64,000 nt of DNA, from contig OX438748.1 of the NCBI GenBank assembly GCA_949316235.1, positions 4,405,001 through 4,469,000 on the forward strand. The letters are read 5' to 3'. The notes under the pieces are model-generated. The model was not told where the DNA came from. It was given only the letters and a program-made list of their open reading frames with translations, and did no database searches. The number at the start of each line of letters is the position of its first letter. Position 1 is the stretch's first letter. The position numbers and the translations under genes are program-made. The DNA is from Oegoconia quadripuncta. Its lineage: Eukaryota; Arthropoda; Insecta; Lepidoptera; Autostichidae. Below, piece after piece: positions 42,752 to 53,969 of this stretch.

Positions 42752-42901
42752 ATATACCACCATGTTACATCGTGAGTATACCAACATTCACTCACATAAA
42801 TCTATGGTCGCCATGGTGGCGAAAACGGTAAATCTTCCCATGAGAAACGATGCAAATAGAAGAAATTTCACACGTTATCATATCACACATCTACGGATAT
42901 G

Positions 42902-42945
42902 GACGTCCATTGCAACGTAGGCCCCTTTATGTTGCAATAGACGTC
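42902..42945. repeat. 15-bp hairpin with 14-base loop
   Basis: GACGTCCATTGCAAC (42902-42916) pairs with GTTGCAATAGACGTC (42931-42945) except at one position. Confidence 0.8.
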
Positions 42946-43077
42946 GGCGAACAATCTTCAATTTCAAAAACCAATAAAAACTTCACGAATTTACTTATTT
43001 TACGTACCAGTGAAAAGTGTACCTTATATAACTGTTCAAATACAGGGTCGAATTATAAATATTTTAGGGGCGGTGCG

Positions 43078-43320
43078 ATGAATGGTGCATTCTTTCTTTG
43101 GGTATTCTGTTTTACCACACAGCTTACTCTATCATTTGTGGTTAAGGCATATGGTACAATAACGTCTTTTTATCCTTCCGGATATAGGTTTATTTTGTTC
43201 ATACAGAATTCACACCATAAATCTAAAAACATATACACAACAACTTCTTACTTACATGCTTTCTTTTTTACTATTTTTAACCGATTTAATATTATTATAA
43301 TATACTGAGTAGTCGCTAAA
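43078..43320 (+). other. Open frame with signal-peptide-like start, doubtful
   Basis: From the ATG at 43078 the frame reads MNGAFFLWVFCF, then LTLSFVVKAYG, which resembles a signal peptide. TTTTAG lies 10 bases upstream and could be a weak acceptor. The frame stays open upstream to 42850 and downstream to 43308 but then turns into AT-rich low-complexity residues (YNIIIIY-like). No known domain. Probably chance. Confidence 0.2.
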
Positions 43321-43361
43321 TACTTACAATTTATCAAGGTCAGATATCAAAAAATTAAATT

Positions 43362-43390
43362 AATATTAAGAATACACTATTCTTAATATT
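43362..43390. repeat. 13-bp perfect hairpin with 3-base loop
   Basis: AATATTAAGAATA, loop CAC, TATTCTTAATATT. Confidence 0.85.
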
Positions 43391-44320
43391 GAGTATTTTT
43401 ATTATATAGTAGACGGAAAAAAGTAAACAAAGCGATATAGGTAGGAAAAAAAGGTACAGAGTGACAGATATTTGTAAAAGGAACAACAGAACTATAAAAA
43501 GACAATATTCAGTGGCCAGGATGTTGGTATTAGGTTTGAACCATGAAGTTTCTACAATTAAGGAATTAAATTTTATGCAAAATGTTCGAAAGTAAGTCAA
43601 AGTCAGCAAAAAAGAACATCAATTAAAAAATACAATGTCAATAATCAATAATATAATTAGTAATATTAATATAAAAAAATACAAATCAAATTATGTATAA
43701 TTCAAATAACGAAAATAACATATTGTCCCCCCTGTTGACCTTGACCTTCGGAATTTAAAAAAAATTGAGCTAACCCTCTTCCCCTGGGTGTCGTGAAGGA
43801 CGACTATGGGACTTTCCACCAAAAAACATCTATAGCCTTGAACGTGGTGTGCATTTCCGTATATTCTCAAAAGTTACCCGAATATGTTTTTTCAAGTATT
43901 AAATACTCATACGCTAATGTATTTATATATTTTTGCCAGGTTAACAATAATGAGATGGGATAATAAGATTTAGAGATAACTCGTTTCATACTTTCGTAAT
44001 AATAACATTTCTCTCGGTGTGCCCCTAGCCGATGGCCGCGGGAGCCAGCGGTCGGCGTTAAGTACAATGTGTGGATTTAAAATTCCATTTCCTGGAACGT
44101 GATCACGTAAGTTCCGATCCGGATTCCGGAAGCGAGCGCGGCTGTGTTTGCGTTACGTTCCGGGCCCGTTTTAAGTGTGCACCCGACTTTTGTGTTGTTT
44201 TAACTGAGCTTACTTTGTATTTATTTTGTTGCTCCACCTAGAGTTCTGGAAATTATGAGTGAAGTTTCTGTTATTGTCGTATTGTTTTTAGGATACTTCA
44301 CATCTTACAAATCATTATTT
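43391..44320. other. Spacer with repeat I piece and a GC-richer block
   Basis: 43755-43860 carries the minus-strand end of repeat I (CTTCCCCTGGGTGTCGTGAA, GACTATGGGACTTTCCACC). 44090-44200 is CpG-rich (CCGGATTCCGGAAGCGAGCG, TTACGTTCCGGGCCCG) and shared with nothing else in the window. It could be a promoter or conserved element but has no supporting gene. Confidence 0.4.
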
Positions 44321-44600
44321 GCGACCTGTTTGGTGTAGTGGTTCGCAGCTCTGACCACTATACCAAAAGGTTGCGGGTACGAATCCCGCTAGGGCCATAT
44401 GTTTGTGTAATAAATACGGACATGTGTACCGGAGTTATGGATGTTTTCTTTTATAATAAGTATTTATTTACAAAAAAAAATGTATTTATGTATTATATCA
44501 ACCATCTGGTACCCACAACCCAAGCCTATAGTTGCTTACTGTGGAACTAGAAGGCGCTGTGTGTATGTCTAAGGATATTTATTTATTTATTATTATGAGA
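44321..44600 (+). mobile_element. SINE B, full-length copy
   Basis: CGACCTGTTTGGTGTAGTGG, GGGTACGAATCCCGC (B box with one change), AGTTATGGATGTTTTC, CAACCATCTGGTACCCACAA and GGCGCTGTGTGTATG, ending TTTATTTATTATTATG. Confidence 0.85.
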
Positions 44601-45639
44601 AATGAATTACTATTTTTATAAACAAAACTATTATTTGGAATACTTTGGATCTACACAATTACGTTTTCAATGAATCGAGTCTAATAATTTAGGATCTTAT
44701 ATACAAGTCTCTCAGGTTAATAATTCTCCCAGCCTCTCTGCCTACTATTTCATGTATGTAATAGTGTCTTCAATGGTAATTTATCAAACTTAAGTCTCTT
44801 GTCCCTGCCACTACACTGTACTTAGTACTCGTAATATTCCACAGGAACGCTTTACAAATCATTAATTTCAGAGGCCTTAGTTGCTACCATTTTCTTGGCC
44901 TCTAAAATCTCAACGACAGGGTTGTCAGATGTTTTACAAAAAAATTCAAAAATGTCGGCCGAACGCGGCTATATTGATATACGGCTACATTTTCTACAAG
45001 ACATACACACTGAGAGACAGTCTTGTATTTTATGACACGCACACAAACACATTTTAACCAAGTAATAGAACCTCTTATATTATATTTACAACTCACATAT
45101 GCACTAACCAAACTAATCCAGGTTTTCCAATTTCAATTATGCATAATGTAAAAATCTTATCTAAAAACTACAAGAAGGGAGAGCAGAGTATCATAACACA
45201 AGTTTTAAGAAGCTTAACAGGATACTTTCACAATATTGTATACAAGATTGTTATGTTTGAAAGAAAATAAATATTTTGAATTTCAATTATGACACCATCT
45301 AGTGTTACGGTTGGTTGTTCGGGCAGCGAGCTGCACTTGAAATTATTTTCATCTAAACAATTTTCATTTTTGACACTTTATTTTCGCGTCGAAGTTTTAA
45401 AATGCCTTCAGAAACTATTTTAAATGAGAACTACGTTCGGTCGCAGTGTAGCCTTCGTTCAACCCTAGCATCACCTTAGAAACAGTCGCCGAACTATTTG
45501 TCACTGAGTATTATCTTTGGGCCAGTCCACCACGCGGAGGATTTAGCGTTCACTTTCTATGAATTAATTGCGTTGCCCAACTCTCGGCCGCTTAGTCCTG
45601 TCGTGCGAAGATATCCCAGGTTTATAACTATTTTTAACC
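44601..45639. other. Non-coding stretch, nothing recognised
   Basis: AT-rich, with a simple AAGAAAATAAATATTTTGAA tail-like piece at 45260 that may be an old LINE end. Confidence 0.35.
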
Positions 45640-45775
45640 ATCCACTAAAAACGACAGGTGTTATGTGTTTGACTGCGTTGTATCCAGTCTTTGTCCGAAC
45701 GTATCTCAATAATGTGTGATCCGATTTGAGTAATGTTTTTTTTTTATATTAAAGACTAAACGAGGCGACAAGTTC
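45640..45775 (+). repeat. Repeat Q copy
   Basis: AAAACGACAGGTGTTATGTG, TTTGACTGCGTTG, GAACGTATCTCAATAATG and TTAAAGACTAAACGAGGCG. Matches the complement of 38500-38700. Confidence 0.5.
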
Positions 45776-45849
45776 TTAGCAATATTTGAGATTAGAAGAT
45801 ATTTCACTTTTAAAATAGTTTTTTATGTATTTCGATGATATCAAATTCA

Positions 45850-46090
45850 AGCCATACACAACACTGTCAAATAGAATACGTAAACTCGTTTTTGTCTTCA
45901 GACAGCTCCGCTCTTCAGCTACCCCTGAAGTCATGAGGACTGCGCACTTTGCCAATCCGTACTGAATTACTGTATATCTGTTTGAGGTGGTGCTGCCAAG
46001 TCTCACTTCATACAGATCGAACGTGCGCAGAGAACCATCCTAAAAGTCTGTTGTTTTAAGCCACCTCTCTTCCCCACATATCTATCTATC
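45850..46090 (+). pseudogene. Jockey-like LINE reverse transcriptase, post-catalytic region
   Basis: One plus frame reads LSNRIRKLVFVFRQLRSSA then, in a shifted frame, ALCQSVLNYCISV, a stop in place of W, and GGAAKSHFIQIERAQRTILK. 'Q..L.YCI..WGGA' and 'ERAQR..LKV' are hallmarks of the region after the reverse transcriptase catalytic core of Jockey/CR1 LINEs. Two or more disabling changes. Confidence 0.7.
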
Positions 46091-46335
46091 TATCTAAATA
46101 TATATAACTCAAAGGTGACTGACATAGTGATCTATCAATGCCCAGCCCAAACCACTGGACGGATCGGGCTGAAATTTGGCATGCAGGTAGATGTTATGAC
46201 GTAGGCATCCGCTAAGAAAGGATTTTGATAAATTCTACCCCCAAGGGGATAAAATAGGGGATGAAAGTTTGTTGTTTGTATTTTGATAAAATCTTCCACG
46301 CGGACGAAGTCGCGGGAGGAAAGCTAGTGAATTAT
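46091..46335 (-). repeat. Repeat E-like copy, other subfamily
   Basis: CTATCTATCTATCT, GGACGGATCGGGCTGAAATT, GGCATGCAGGTAGATGTTAT, CAAGGGGATAAAATAGGGG and CACGCGGACGAAGTCGCGGG, ending GGAAAGCTAGTGAA. Common in Lepidoptera, no ORF. Confidence 0.55.
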
Positions 46336-46869
46336 ATAGGTACTGTTAGGTTCTAAGGTCAGGCAGTTGTTTATTCTTTCGACTGTGTTGAAGCAACACG
46401 CCCTGACGCCCTACTATCTCTCTCTCTACTGGGATCCTCAGTCCCACAAAACGTAACCATATTGTAGTTAAATCTATCGGCCTGCGAACATCTTTTAGTC
46501 ACTGCTTCAGTAAACTACAAAATCATTTAGTAATCTATGATGTATACTCATATAGATGTAAAAACCTAGTTTCGGAGTACTTACAAAAATTATGCTACCA
46601 TGACACTGAATGACTTTTAATTCCAATAGCATGACTTGCTACACTAAACCTATTTGATATATCTAATTAATATTTCACACATGAACACACAGTAAGTCAG
46701 TCACACACACAAGGTTTGCTTATATATTTATGTCTGTATACCATGGATCTTTTAAATGTAATCATGAAATAAACGATTATCTTATCATTTCGAGAGTTGT
46801 CTAATTTTTATACTTAATTAAACACGGAGATATGTTCTTAGCCAAGTTTGATGGAAATCGGTTAAGCCG
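46336..46869. other. Spacer, nothing recognised
   Basis: A frame through 46400-46480 (LLSLSLLGSS) might be a worn LINE piece. I cannot support it. Confidence 0.35.
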
Positions 46870-47000
46870 TTTTTAATGCCTCCCTGGAGGCCACCGACTA
46901 CTGCCCTCCGAGCCAAGGAAACACTTGTATTAAAGAGCCATCCACGGAATTGCTTAACTGCGCTAATCGAGAATGTGACTGCGCCACGAATGCTTCTCAT
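46870..47000 (-). mobile_element. 5S-rRNA-like SINE relic
   Basis: CCTGGAGGCCACCGACTACT, CACTTGTATTAAAGAGCCAT and AATTGCTTAACTGCGCTAAT follow the order of the copy at 16030, with loss of the GGATGGGTGACC block. Confidence 0.45.
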
Positions 47001-47217
47001 TACAGATTGTTGCTTGCTTAAAACAGTTTCCAAATTTCAAATAATTTTATGCGTACAAATAAGTAACATTAAACTGTAGCGCTTACAAATAATCACTAGA
47101 GCCTCCAACAGTTTGTTTCGGAGACGTTTAATCCAATTCTAACGCAATATTCATCGGCGTTGAGGATTTGTTCAAATTGATCGGTTCAAGTCATGAGCGA
47201 ACGCGTTGTTACTTTTT

Positions 47218-47345
47218 AACCGCCGTCAAAAAACGTTATGTGTTTGACGGCACTCTGTCCGTGTGTGTGTCCAGCCTCTGTACGGATGTATCTCATTAAT
47301 AAGTACGTGGTCTGATTTGAGAGCGGTTTTTTAAAGACTAAAGGT
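47218..47345 (+). repeat. Repeat Q copy
   Basis: ACCGCCGTCAAAAAACG, TTGACGGCACTCTGTCCGTG, TACGGATGTATCTCATTAAT and TTTTTTAAAGACTAAAGG. Confidence 0.5.
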
Positions 47346-47859
47346 AGGTTTTAACGAATATTTTTATATTTCTACTACTTAAAACAAGATACCTAATGCT
47401 TTAGATATTTTGTTCACTGTCCGGCTTATCTAATTAAGGTATAGTATGACTTTTCACACAACTCTCCAAATATTGTAATTTTGTGGAAATCTTTTTGCCC
47501 TACAATTTTTGTAATTGTCTTAAGCATACTTTAGTCATGTGATGCTGTTTTTTTCCAAATAAAGTAAAAAATAAAATATAGGTCATGTTTGGTGAAAATT
47601 GGTTTTATTATGTTGAGCGGTGGATATCCTGTGTCTGATGGTTATGATCTATTACCCACTAAAAAAATAATATGATATTGCCAAGTTCTAAAAATATCGA
47701 TGTTGTATAGTAATTTTATAGTCGATTTATAGTGGTAGCCTGCACATAATTATGTTACCCAGTACAGACAATTTGGTAGTCGTCTGATAAAGTTTTGATA
47801 AGACTTGACTTAAGAGCAGCCTTCAATTAGAAATAACTGTGTATGTGTGTGTTCAAGAA
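47346..47859. other. Spacer, nothing recognised
   Basis: AT-rich. AAATAAAGTAAAAAATAAAA near 47560 resembles a polyadenylation-tail remnant. Confidence 0.35.
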
Positions 47860-48115
47860 CAGGGTGAATATTCATATTCATCATCATGAAGATGAAGCAT
47901 CATCTTCGGCCACATCATCACTTTCCATTAGATGCGATTGTGGTCAAACGCGTGCGTCATTTGGAGGGTCCAATGAAAACCAGCGTTGTAGTGAACGGCT
48001 ACAACCCATGATGAGTTGGAGAACTTTTCGACTCCACCTTGCGACACCGACAATTAGATGGCAAACACAATGTTATTTTTTGCATGTATCTCGACTGTGT
48101 AATATTTGTACCTGA
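47860..48115 (+). pseudogene. Jockey-like LINE C-terminus, same subfamily as 6870
   Basis: The plus frame reads FKNRVNIH, then EASSSATSSLSIRCDCGQTR, the intact version of the stop-broken phrase at 6870-7060. It is followed by TTAAATAAATTTTTC, a probable polyadenylation signal. Confidence 0.65.
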
Positions 48116-48555
48116 TTGTTTGTGTCATTGGTGTTAAATAAATTTTTCTTTCTTCTTCTTTCGTAATTAGTTAATAATAGAAAAATAAACTGTCACCGAC
48201 TGCTTACGTGCCTTTTTTGACACACATTTATGAAGCACCATCCATGAAAGCGGCAAAAAAAAATTAACAGCGTATGCGAATGCACCACGATTGGCTTTTG
48301 TTACTTAGACCGAACGTATAAATCATTATTTACTGTGCCTTAATCAAGTGGTTGGTGTTAAAATTAAATTGTTCTTGCTTACAACTCGGAAGCACTTGAA
48401 TAGATTGCGATATGCCTCCTCCACTAAGTTCGACTTTCTATATTCAATATCGAATACCCTGTGGTATAACCATCAATCAAGCTTCACGATATTGGGAGAT
48501 ATCTTTCTAGATTTGATAAATACAAGAAACTTGAAGAGAGATTACTCTAGGCTTT
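48116..48555. other. Spacer with possible 5S-like SINE piece
   Basis: 48225-48300 has AAGCACCATCCATGAAAGCG and GCGAATGCACCACGATTG, a faint relic of the 5S-like SINE body. The open frame at 48348-48545 has no known domain. Confidence 0.3.
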
Positions 48556-48953
48556 CAACCGCCTCCATGGCACAATGTAAACAATATAGGGTTTACGTTT
48601 CGGAAGTAGCGGGTTCGATCCCCAGCGGGGTACATATTTATTAAAGAGGTTTGGGTGGTGATGGTTTATTTTAATAAATGTTCGCCTGGCTAGCTACCAC
48701 CATCTTATCTAAACCTGCCGCCAAACAGCAATCCATCAATCAATCAAATACGCTTTTAATTGTTTAAACAAGGAAGGTACACATATCTTATAGAAACTAC
48801 AATTAGGCGGCCTTATCACTAACAGCGATCTCTTTCAGGCAAACCTATCGTCACGGAATTCAATACGAGAAATGTTAATAACATTGTTATGCTCCGGTTG
48901 TCAGGGACAAGATGGCCAGTTCCCCAAAGCAGTTGGGGTTTCCGGGTCAGGAC
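48556..48953 (+). mobile_element. SINE A copy interrupted by a LINE 3' end
   Basis: Head CCGCCTCCATGGCACAATGT and body to CCGCCAAACAGCAAT, a break at 48731, then the body resumes at about 48870 with ATGTTAATAACATTG and continues to GGTTTCCGGGTCAGG. Confidence 0.8.
48731..48869 (-). mobile_element. Nested LINE 3' end inside SINE A
   Basis: Starts with CATCAATCAATCAAATAC (the tail on the minus strand). The complement carries CTGAAAGAGATCGCTGTTAG and GATAAGGCCGCC, the LINE 3' end also seen at 15285 and 56340. A short duplication (AAT) flanks it. Confidence 0.65.
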
Positions 48954-48982
48954 GCTATTGAAAATTTAGAAAACTATCAAGA

Positions 48983-49276
48983 GTTTCGGAGGTCGCGGCT
49001 TCGATCCCCAGCAGGGTACATGTTTAAGTACTCGGTTTGGTTGGTTGTAGAGCATTTTAAATGTCCGCCTGGCTAGCTACCACCATCTTATCTAAATCTG
49101 CCGCCAAGCAGCAATGTTAATAGCATTGTTGTGTTCCGGTTGTTAGACATAAGATAGTCAGTCCCCCAAATGTGTTGGGGTTTCCGGGTCAGTATACTTC
49201 CACCTTCAACCTCATCTACACTTAACATCAGGTGTGATTGAGGTCAAGTACCAACCCGTTGTCCATAAAAAAAAAA
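48983..49276 (+). mobile_element. SINE A copy lacking the first part of the head
   Basis: From TTCGGAGGTCGCGGCTTCGA to the full end CAACCCGTTGTCCATAAAAA. It lies directly behind the split copy. Confidence 0.85.
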
Positions 49277-49559
49277 GGAACAAAGCCTTTCGGGTCCGTT
49301 GTATACTAGAATCTAATTATAGCTTTCAAATAATTATTCGAATCTCGACAATAGAAAGTGAATTAGCCAAATAACTCGATAGCAATCACGCAAAATTACG
49401 GAACATCCACGATTATAACGAGATTGAATTTCCATTACATAAATTGGAAGGAATGCAGGGAAGTAGGTCGAAGTGAATAAAAAAGGTGAACACCCTCACA
49501 TTGCTTCTTTTAAACTAAGTCTAAATAAAAGAAGAAACTTACATGAATCTAACTAATAA
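49277..49559. other. Spacer, nothing recognised
   Basis: AT-rich. Confidence 0.35.
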
Positions 49560-49935
49560 TATAAATGCAAATGTTTGGTTGTTTGTTGATTTATTTGTTT
49601 GTTTATTTGTTGCGCAATCACGGTGCAACGGGTGAACAGATTTCGATTAAATTTGGTATGTATGTATAACATACGTTGAATTGAAGCATCGATATGTCAT
49701 TAATATTATATATGTGAAACTGTTTATGTTTCCTTGTTTGTTTATTTGTTTGTTTGTTGCTCAATCACGGCGAAACCGATAAACGGATTTGGATAAAACT
49801 TGGTATATTGTTAGAACACACCCTGGATTAAGACATAGGATATTGTTTATCCCGATAAAGTGAGTAGTTCTGCGGGATAAACAATTTTCCGCGATAAAGT
49901 TATTCCACGCAGGCGAAGCCGCGAGCGGAAAGCTA
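49560..49935 (-). repeat. Two minus-strand repeat E copies in tandem
   Basis: 49560-49670 and 49705-49935 each begin TAATATTATA / TAATAATATAAATGC and TTGTTTGTTTATTTGTT, then a GCGCAATCACGGTG / GCTCAATCACGGCG block. The second goes on to ACACCCTGGATTAAGACATA, CCCGATAAAGTGAGTAGTTC and ACGCAGGCGAAGCCGCGAGC, and ends GGAAAGCTA. Confidence 0.6.
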
Positions 49936-50160
49936 TAGTAATAACTAAAAGTGGAATCTCGAAATTGGTTTACATGTTCACAAATCATTGTCAATAATAG
50001 GAATGGCATGCTGTGAAATTTCTCTTATTAGTATTTTAACAATAATAGTAATAATCAAGCAGAATAATTGTGCGGTTGAATATTTTAGTATGTATTTCGG
50101 TCTTTCTATCAATTTACAATTAATACTTTCACGGACAGTAAACCAGATACAATAGAACTT

Positions 50161-50490
50161 TCCGCCTCCGTGGCTCAATGTAAACAACATAGGGTTTAGG
50201 AATCGGAGGTCGCGGGTTCGATCCCCAGCAGGGTACATGTTTTATTACTCGGTTTGGTTGAGGGCAGGACATTTTAAAAATGTCGGCCTGGCTAGCTACC
50301 ATCTTATCTAAATCTGCAGCCACACAGCAATGTTAATAACATTGTTGTGTGGCGGTTGTCATAGTAAAATAACCAATCCCCAAATAAGATGGGATTTCCG
50401 GGTCAGTATGCTTCCACCTTCAGCCTTATCTTTCTTAACATCGGGTGTGATTGAGGTCTAGTACTAACCCGTTGTGCATAAAAAGTGCAT
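50161..50490 (+). mobile_element. SINE A, full-length copy
   Basis: CCGCCTCCGTGGCTCAATGT, GGGTTCGATCCCCAGCAGG, body and the end TAACCCGTTGTGCATAAAAA. It has the widest set of SINE A blocks on this side of the window. Confidence 0.9.
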
Positions 50491-51434
50491 AGGTAGACGT
50501 TACTACCTACAGGCGTTAACTGTCCGCGAAAGTGTTAAAATAATTTATGTTGTCACATTGAAAAACTTATTACATATAACTGGGCTTTATGGAATAGAAA
50601 ATAAAAAATGCAGGCTGGTTTTTTCAACTTTATATCTTATTCATTTTTCGTGTTCGAAAACAAAACTGTCAGAATTCATATATTAAATTTCTAGTTTCGG
50701 AAGGCTGGCTTCTATTTCGCTCAGAGGCTAAGTCTCGCTGTTCAAAGATAAAACGCACTTAGCCTCTTAGGCACCCTTCCAGTCCAGCAAGATCTGGGAC
50801 AAAAATGTTTTATTTGTAAATGTGTAATTATTTATTTAGTTTTTGTAAATATGTACAAAATTTATACGTAGTTAATAAACATCATGAAATAATTCTGGTC
50901 CACACTTAAATTGAAGACTTTACCTATATTAATCTGAGAAAGATAAATACCGGGTTTGAGTATTCAATTAAAACCTGAAGTGAGGAAAAGTGATCTTTTA
51001 CGGCCTCAGCAATAGTCAGATGAACCAAAAGCACTTTAAATTCTATCCCTTCCTAATTTTCCTAACATTACTGTACGTACCTTTCAACAGAACCGTGAAA
51101 TTACATAATGTAAATTACTTGTCACAGCGAGTTAACGTATCATGAATTTTTTGTATATCAAACACGTCATCTTCCTCTACTTCAGTTGAGTCCTTTTGTT
51201 TATATTTTTATTCAGGAACCGTTCTGAAAAAGGATACCCATACCCCATCTGCGAGCGACAAATTACCCATTCTATCTGTCATCTCGACTCGTGAACATAC
51301 CTATAGACAGGGACAGATCTAGGTGTTGCGGTTCTGTATTTGCACCCCCAACATTTACTATGGGGTCTAACAAATTAAGCGACTTTTTAAGTGTACCCTG
51401 TGTACCTACAAATTAAAGCATTTGAAATTTAAAT
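50491..51434. other. Non-coding stretch, nothing recognised
   Basis: AT-rich, no repeats shared. Confidence 0.35.
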
Positions 51435-51521
51435 TTTACTTAACATCAGGTGTTGATGTTAAGTAAAGATGAGGTCGAAGGTGGAAGGGTACTGACCCGG
51501 AAACCCCAACACATTTGGGGG
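51435..51521 (-). mobile_element. SINE A 3' fragment with a fold-back at its edge
   Basis: TTTACTTAACATCA and TGATGTTAAGTAAA pair exactly around GGTGT (51435-51467). After this the body runs to CCCCAACACATTTGGGGG. The outer half of the fold-back is SINE A sequence in the other orientation. Confidence 0.75.
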
Positions 51522-51904
51522 CAAATTTGTGGCAAAATGTCTTCTGGGGATTCAACAAGGTGTCAATTTGCCATTAGGCGAATATTTTTACTGGCGATAT
51601 CACATGAAGCAAAGGGGCGACGTCACACTTCAGCCTCGAACTCCATCTCTGTCCACAATGTTTTTTCTCGCACCTTCAATGTTTTCTCGAAATATTCTCG
51701 GGATCAAATCGAGTGATTGATGTTCATTTGATATGTCTCCGACTAATGTCGAGGGGGAAAGATTGATCTGCTCCCCGGGGAGGAGAAATGTGTTGGTTCT
51801 TTATCCCATTTAAATGTGAACCGTAGAGGATATTTATCCAGTTTGATGAATAATATTTTAAATGGTTTTTTAGTAGTACCTATACGTATAAACATAACAT
51901 CACA
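51522..51904. other. GC-richer unique stretch
   Basis: 51530-51800 has GGGGCGACGTCACACTTCAG and GATCTGCTCCCCGGGGAGG. Two overlapping plus frames exist but neither shows a domain or splice sites I trust. Confidence 0.35.
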
Positions 51905-52095
51905 CAACTTTTATCCCAAATGGGGTGGTCAGAGATATCCCAAACATTAGCGTTTGGGTGTTCCAAACGTTAAGAGATTAATGCTTGAAACAACATCCAC
52001 GGTTCACATTTGAAATATAAAAAACACGAGGCAGGGGATTGCCCATCGGCGTTGAAACCTATGTTTTTTTTTTTGGTGGAAGAGGTTGGTGTATG
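51905..52095 (+). repeat. Repeat I copy
   Basis: GGTCAGAGATATCCCAAACA, GCGTTTGGGTGTTCCAAACG and GAAACAACATCCACGGTTCA. Confidence 0.55.
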
Positions 52096-52174
52096 TCGAC
52101 CGCATGGTTGGATACTTAATAATAGTAGTTTAGATTAGAGATCTCTCAGATCATCTGAACATGTTTTCTTTTTA

Positions 52175-52711
52175 TTTTTCTATGCACGACGAGTTCGTAC
52201 TTGACCTCATATCATTATTCAGAGGAATTATCTGGAATTAGAGGAATAAACAATATTTGCACACCACACTATTATAGCTACGACAAAAATAAACATTTGA
52301 TTTCATTTGATTTCATTTGAATTCATTTGATTTCATTTGATTTCATTTGAATTCATTTGATTTCATTTGATTTCATTTGATTTCATTTGATTTCATTTGA
52401 TTTCATTTGATTTCGTTTGATTTCATTTGATTTCATTTCTCAATCACACCTGATGTTAAGTGAAGATGAGGTCGAAGGTGAAAGCGTACTGACCCGGAAA
52501 CCCCAACACATTTGGGGGACTGGCCATCGGGACACGACAATGCTATTGACATTGCTGCTTGGCGGCAGATTTAGATAAGATGGTGGTAGCTAGCCAGGCT
52601 AACATTTTAAAATGCCCTACCACCGACCAAACATGTACCCCGCTGGGGCTCGAACCCGCGACCTCCGATTCGTAAACTCTATGTTGTTTACATTGAGCCA
52701 CGGAGGCGGTT
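52175..52711 (-). mobile_element. SINE A copy split by an insertion carrying a minisatellite
   Basis: The 3' end (ATGCACGACGAGTTCGTACT, TGACCTCA) is at 52182-52210. The body resumes at 52438 (CTCAATCACACCTGATGTTA) and runs to the head GAGCCACGGAGGCGG at 52711. About 227 foreign bases lie between. Confidence 0.8.
52297..52436 (+). repeat. 10-bp minisatellite inside the split SINE
   Basis: About fourteen units of TTTGATTTCA with a few TTTGAATTCA variants. Reads on the other strand as an AAATC/AAATG alternation, close to the CAAAT tract at 17030. Probably an expanded LINE tail. Confidence 0.9.
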
Positions 52712-52876
52712 ACTCAAACGGATTGGATGAAATTTGGTACACAGGTAGAATATACCCTGGATTAAGACATAGGATCTTTTTTATCTCTATAAAGTGAGTA
52801 GTTCCCACTGAATGAAAAATTTCCGCGATAAAGTTCAGTTCACTCTACACAGGCGAAGACGCGGGCGGAAAGCTAG
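52712..52876 (-). repeat. Repeat E copy
   Basis: ACGGATTGGATGAAATTTGG, TACCCTGGATTAAGACATAG, AAAGTGAGTAGTTCCC and GGCGAAGACGCGGGCGGAAA, ending GCTAGTATTAAA. Confidence 0.6.
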
Positions 52877-53067
52877 TATTAAATAAAAGTCACCGCTGTG
52901 ACATTGCGTTATAAATAGAAGATGCTAAGATCACCTAAAAGAATTTTCTAACATTTTTAACAATGGTTACTTTATATTTTATCAAAATAAACTATTTTGT
53001 CGTGATATTTGCGGTTGGTGTAATTTTTCATAAATATAATAAAGTTACTGATAGATTTATAGATAGA

Positions 53068-53069
<2 letters not shown>

Positions 53070-53107
<38 letters not shown>
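53070..53107 (+). repeat. TA dinucleotide microsatellite
   Basis: About eighteen TA units. It explains the Tyr/Ile frame translated here. Confidence 0.9.
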
Positions 53108-53112
<5 letters not shown>

Positions 53113-53660
53113 AGGTTATGTGGTATATTTATTTATATATATTATTATATTATTTTATTTAATTTTAAATAATTTTCAATTGTTGTGTACACTATTTTCT
53201 GCCCAATCTAATAAACGCTATGTATCTCTAAGGTTTGCTGGTAGAAAACTCTATCGGAGTTAAGCTCGCCGTTGTACATTTTATATACAATGCATATTTC
53301 TGTAACAATTTTGTGTACAATAGAGATATAAAGATAAAGATAAAGATTTTTTGAAATTAGTTTGAAATTATTAGTAGGAGTTGCAAATATATTCTTCGAC
53401 GCAATGACATTCACAGTGATAATTTTAATGTTATAGTCAATGTTAAAACGAGGGCGGAAAGTAGAGAGACATGGTCGTTACTCCACCGACAAGAGCATAG
53501 CTCTTAAATTGAAGAAGAAGTCTATGTTTTATTACTAAATACCTATACTATATCTAAAGCAAGCTACCGATATTATAGTAATATTTTAAAATTTTAAAAA
53601 ATTCTATTAATTACAGGTTATCTATATGCAAAAAAGAAGTTAGCCACCTGGTTAAGTTTA
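53108..53660. other. AT-rich spacer
   Basis: No repeat or coding signal. Confidence 0.35.
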
Positions 53661-53969
53661 ACCTCCTCCGTGGCTCAATGTAAACAACATTGGTTTTACG
53701 ATTCGGAGGTCGCGGGTTCGATCCCCAGCGGGGTACATGTTTAAGTACTCGGTTTGGTTGGTGGTAGGGCATTTTAAATGTCCGCCTGGCTAGCTACCAC
53801 CATCTTATCTAAATCTGCCGCCAAGCAGCTATGTTAATAGCATTGTTGTGTTCCGGTTGTCAGAGATAAGATTTCCGGGTCAGTACGCTTCCACCTTCGA
53901 CCTCATCTTCACTTAACATCAGGTGTGATTGAGGTCAAGTACCAACCCGTTGTGCATAAAAAAAAAAAG
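53661..53969 (+). mobile_element. SINE A copy, complete ends
   Basis: CCTCCTCCGTGGCTCAATG to GTTGTGCATAAAAAAAAAAA. A gap of about 28 bases removes the CAGTCCCCCAAATGTG block. Both ends and the long A tail suggest a fairly young insertion. Confidence 0.9.

Noticed and set aside
42850..43308. 152-codon plus-strand ORF as a host gene
   Set aside because: Low-complexity C-terminal end, includes a hairpin at 42902 and has no known domain. Kept only as a doubtful signal-peptide note.
52963..53172. Ile/Tyr-rich ORF
   Set aside because: Translation of the TA microsatellite and AT-rich flank.
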